Positions 60,851 through 64,000 of a DNA stretch of 64,000 bases are shown piece after piece. Source of the stretch: Trichobilharzia szidati (taxonomy: Eukaryota; Platyhelminthes; Trematoda; Strigeidida; Schistosomatidae); the NCBI GenBank assembly GCA_944472155.2, contig OX235271.1, positions 99,833,256-99,897,255 on the forward strand, given 5' to 3'. Position numbers and translations under genes: made by a program. Numbering within the stretch: the stretch's first letter is position 1; each line of letters begins with the position of its first letter. The notes beneath the pieces were generated by a model. That model was not told the DNA's origin and ran no database searches. It worked only from the letters and a program-made list of their open reading frames with translations.

Positions 60851-63253
60851 ATATATGCACACACAAACACTAATATAGTATGATTTACTGATGTCGTTTC
60901 GAGCACTATTCATTGGTCATGATCATTTCCATCATATGATTAGTTTCTCATTTGTTTGTTCTTTATTCATGAATGTACTATCAAGTTGATGACCTCATCG
61001 AAACTGAAAACTTTTCGTCGTTTTATCCTATTGATTAAGGCACATCTACATATGTTAAGTGAGATGTGAGAGGTTCTTAAATAAATTCTATTTAAATTTT
61101 GTAGCGAATAACATTCTCGATGAATTCCTACAAGTTAATTCTGTGTGTGACAGTTTGTTTTTCCTGTTTTTTGAAGTATTCCAAGTGATTTGTAATATGG
61201 TTTTATTTTATCTTTTAATGCTGTATTACGTAATACATCATGTTCTTGTAAGTTTGCATCCCACACAGCCTAATCTTATTCACTATTTAGGGGACCATAG
61301 TGTTTCTTAATATGTAATGCTTAACAAAGTTTGATCGTAATTTGTACGTAGAAGTAAGAAAACAGGTACACTTTACAATGAAATGCAGAGAGTTAGGAAG
61401 GTAAAAATAATTTCAAATCTTGCACAAAAGTTTGTCTCTACAGACAAGCACCAATTATCTTATTTAATTTACATCTAACAACAATAGGGAGTGTTGTATC
61501 TATGGTAAAAATGTTATCTTGAGATATATATAATAGCCTTTCAGTATAATCTGTAGTTCACAAAGGCCTAACAGTTTCCTGAGAGTAAGTTCTATTAAAT
61601 CTAAGGTTTATGCATGTTGATAGTTTACAGAAAAATATATCTACAGATATCAGCAGTTTCTTTAATTCTATGAGATAAAAGCTGGGGCTAATCAGCGCAG
61701 AATTAAGTGAAAATAAAGACAGACTACCGAAACCTTATCTATTTGATCTCTCAAAAACAATATGTCAAAATATTGCTATTAAAACTTTCTACTGCATAAA
61801 AAATACAGATATTTACTAAACACGATTTCCTAGTCAACGTTAGATCATTTACAGGTTTATTAAAATCAATTTTAGTGGTCACTTTAATGACATTTTAAAA
61901 TCTTAATCATAATCATCATTCAACTATTCAGCAAACATTTTGTATGCTTTTTAATGTTGCTGTATTTTTGAGCTGACTAATTTGAATGTGGAGCTTCACT
62001 GTCCTTCTAGATTACATCTTCAGTGATTACTTCAGTATGAAGTGAGTTTTTAGAATTTCCCACGGATAATACGGCTCTCTCATCTGATGACCTAGACCGT
62101 GACTGTTTTTCTTCTATGGTTTTCTTGTGATAGATAGACAGTTTCTTAAATTTTTTAGCCATTTGACTTGTTGTTTATTAACTGATAAATTTGATCCATG
62201 TCAACATGTCTATTGAGTGGAGACTGATCTCGATGCAAGGTTAATGGGAATTTCCTGGCATTCTTGGTATTTCTGCTGTTTGAAACATTTACATTTTACC
62301 ATTTGGATTGGTGTTCTTAGCTGCTAACCTTTGCTGACACGAAGGAATACAGGTCGTGTCTCTTTACGGCTAGTTTATGATTTTCAAATGGAAACCGAAG
62401 TGTAAGTCGACTTTGACTTGTGCAGTTGATGCAGCTGATCACAACCACGGTCATCAGGAGAGGCAGTTATGCTATTCATTGAGAAGAGCAAAAGGTTTAC
62501 TTCAAACTGAAGCAAGCACTGAATATTGTAGTCTAGAAGGACAGTGAAGGCTTCCCAGTTAACCCACCCAGCATAAAGAACACAATCATATATTAAAAAT
62601 ACCCATACATAAATCTCTCTTATTTCAAAGTGTCGTACCCTATTAAGTAATTTATGAATGTTGTTAATCAAAGCTTAGGAAATAATCTGAGATAATAGCT
62701 CTGTATCCTGAGGGAAATATCATTTTCATCCTTTCGTTGTGATAAATTGTTTAGTTCCTGTTGCTTTATTTTGTTGTAATGATACAGATATATCTTAAAA
62801 CTATACTGATGATAGCTACTTATTAGTGATAAACGCTCATTCCTTTCAGATTAAACATTGATTTATCTCTTTTGACATTTTATTTGATTTGTTATTACCG
62901 TTGGTAATAAATTTCGGTTGATACATATAAGCATTTTTTAAAAATGTTTTTATATGACACACTGAATATATTTACCAGTTGATGCTTTATCCTAAGATTA
63001 TCGTATTAAAGTCTTCTCATGTTTTCAGTATTTAAAAAATAAGAATGAATGACATTCATAATAATTTACAGGTAAATTATCCCGTAAATAATCTGACTGT
63101 AATTACCGCTGGAAAGTTCCTTGTCTGCATGAAACTTGGAGTATTAGAACTCTAATTTCTCTCATCCACTCACCTCTAATTTTATTCTATCCCACTTATT
63201 AATCTTATTAATCAAAAAATAGGATTTGTGTGGATTTCAGATTAATTTCAGTT

Positions 63254-63420
63254 AATGGATTTTGTTCACGAGCCAACATTAGTTAGAGATATCATTGGAA
63301 ACCAGTAAGCACTGGACATCTGTTTCGCCTTATTTATGGACTCTTCAGAGTGCTTGCCCACGACCCAGCCAGGGTTCGAACCCGGAACCATCGGGTTGCA
63401 AGACCGAGCTCTCTTGCGAA
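63254..63420 (-). repeat. HHR-2 copy
   Basis: Antisense: GTTCACGAGCCAACATTAG, hammerhead 63304-63359, head with GGGTTCGAACCC and GGTTGCAAGACC. The 5' region is absent. Confidence 0.85.
63304..63359 (-). ncRNA. HHR-2 hammerhead with intact core (candidate)
   Basis: Reverse complement shows stem I AAGCACT/AGTGCTT (7 bp), core CTGAAGA, short helix II GTCC/GGC, GAAA, stem III ACAGATGT and C at the cleavage site. One extra C sits between the cleavage C and stem I. Of all SINE-borne copies in the window it keeps the most catalytic positions. Activity is untested. Confidence 0.6.
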
Positions 63421-63679
63421 GCCGGTTTTCTCTAACAAGTGTTAGTTCTTGGCAAAGATCTAACAACTGAGATAGAAAGTTGTTGGGTACATTCAACCTA
63501 ATACAATCTCAGATAGTTTCAAAATCAATTAACAACCTGTTCCTCCTCTTCTAGTTACGATTGGTAGGAGAAGACGGCATTAGCTACTGTGATGATTAAC
63601 GGACAGTAGTGTATTGTTAATTCGCATGATAGTTGGAGGTTACCCTTGGTGACTACAGTGAAACTTTGACCTATATACC

Positions 63680-63760
63680 AGTTAGGTCTCACAGCCAAGC
63701 TGATAGGACCTCAAACTGGTAATTCGGAGGTTGCTTGTTCGAATCTTGCCATGAGCTAGA
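63680..63760 (+). repeat. tRNA-like SINE head relic, unassigned family
   Basis: AAGCTGATAGGACCTCAAAC, GGTAATTCGGAGGTTGC and GTTCGAATCTTGCC resemble A and B boxes of a tRNA-like promoter. No body of the named families follows. Confidence 0.4.
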
Positions 63761-64000
63761 TTCTCATTTCATCTTCAATCATAACGCAGTACATCCGTGA
63801 AAAGTCAGTTTAATAAGTTGGTATTTTGAATAGTAACAGTGGAAAAAGCTCCCAGCTGGATTTTTAAATACTTATGTGAAATAGTGTTTCCAATGAGCTA
63901 AATGGAACACAACACAACACACATATTTGTTACTGAATATTTTTAAATGTGAGACAAATATAATTGTTTACAGGAAATATTAAAACAGTTGCTTTTTAAA

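Larger units (their letters stand above)
59007..64000 (+). other. Intron 11, partial (runs off the window)
   Basis: Holds SINE-A (59403), a PLE GIY-YIG fragment (60551-60850), HHR-2 (63254-63420) and a tRNA-like relic (63680). I searched by eye for the next membrane exon (GVSEL- or QPLLVVGFSGP-like coding) and did not find it. The stretch 60870-63240 is otherwise unassigned. Confidence 0.55.

Noticed and set aside
62384..62671. A 95-codon minus-strand frame
   Set aside because: Hydrophobic, no recognisable domain, and no neighbouring coding or splice evidence.
1..64000. CRISPR array, operon or prokaryotic features
   Set aside because: The window is eukaryotic intron-rich DNA; the repeats are dispersed retroelements without regular spacers.

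Overview
This is a window from a eukaryotic, AT-rich, intron-dominated genome that looks like a blood fluke (Schistosoma or a close relative). Three things point there: Sm-alpha-type SINEs carrying hammerhead ribozymes, RTE-type LINE and Penelope-like element (PLE) debris, and very short in-frame exons separated by kilobase introns. I cannot fix the species from sequence alone.

One protein-coding gene spans nearly the whole window on the + strand. Eleven exons (1018-59006) can be joined in a single consistent reading phase. They encode about 560 residues of an SLC4-family bicarbonate transporter, running from inside the N-terminal cytoplasmic (Band 3-like) domain to the end of the first transmembrane segment. 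Details of the cytoplasmic domain fit the AE (Cl-/HCO3- exchanger) branch better than the Na+-coupled branch. The 5' end lies left of the window and the remaining membrane domain lies to the right.

The middle of the gene is its unusual part. Between the two conserved halves of the cytoplasmic domain lie six tiny exons of 26, 48, 45, 54, 54 and 54 nt, spread over about 25 kb. The last five are symmetric (phase 0-0), so each can be skipped without breaking the frame. The three 54-nt exons look like diverged copies of one exon, with an Arg at residue 7 and a basic-kinase-like R-x-S-V or related motif, and the last four have non-consensus donors. A decayed copy of the exon at 53534 lies in the next intron at 56746.

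The introns are filled with retroelements. SINE-A (about 235 bp; 14 copies or fragments) has a tRNA-like head and a tail matching the 3' end of the resident RTE LINE. SINE-B (3 copies) has the same head and a different tail. Sm-alpha-like elements carry hammerheads. Two further tRNA-headed families, here called HHR-2 and HHR-3, also show hammerhead architecture. The largest autonomous remnants are an RTE LINE at 25955-28900 and a tandem PLE remnant at 12246-14013, whose junction carries a hammerhead core closed by a 20-bp perfect stem. Many elements are foldbacks. Three Sm-alpha inverted pairs are each bounded by one 12-15 bp target-site duplication, so each pair arrived as a single insertion. 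All autonomous elements seen are broken. I saw no second host gene, rRNA gene, convincing functional tRNA gene or CRISPR array.
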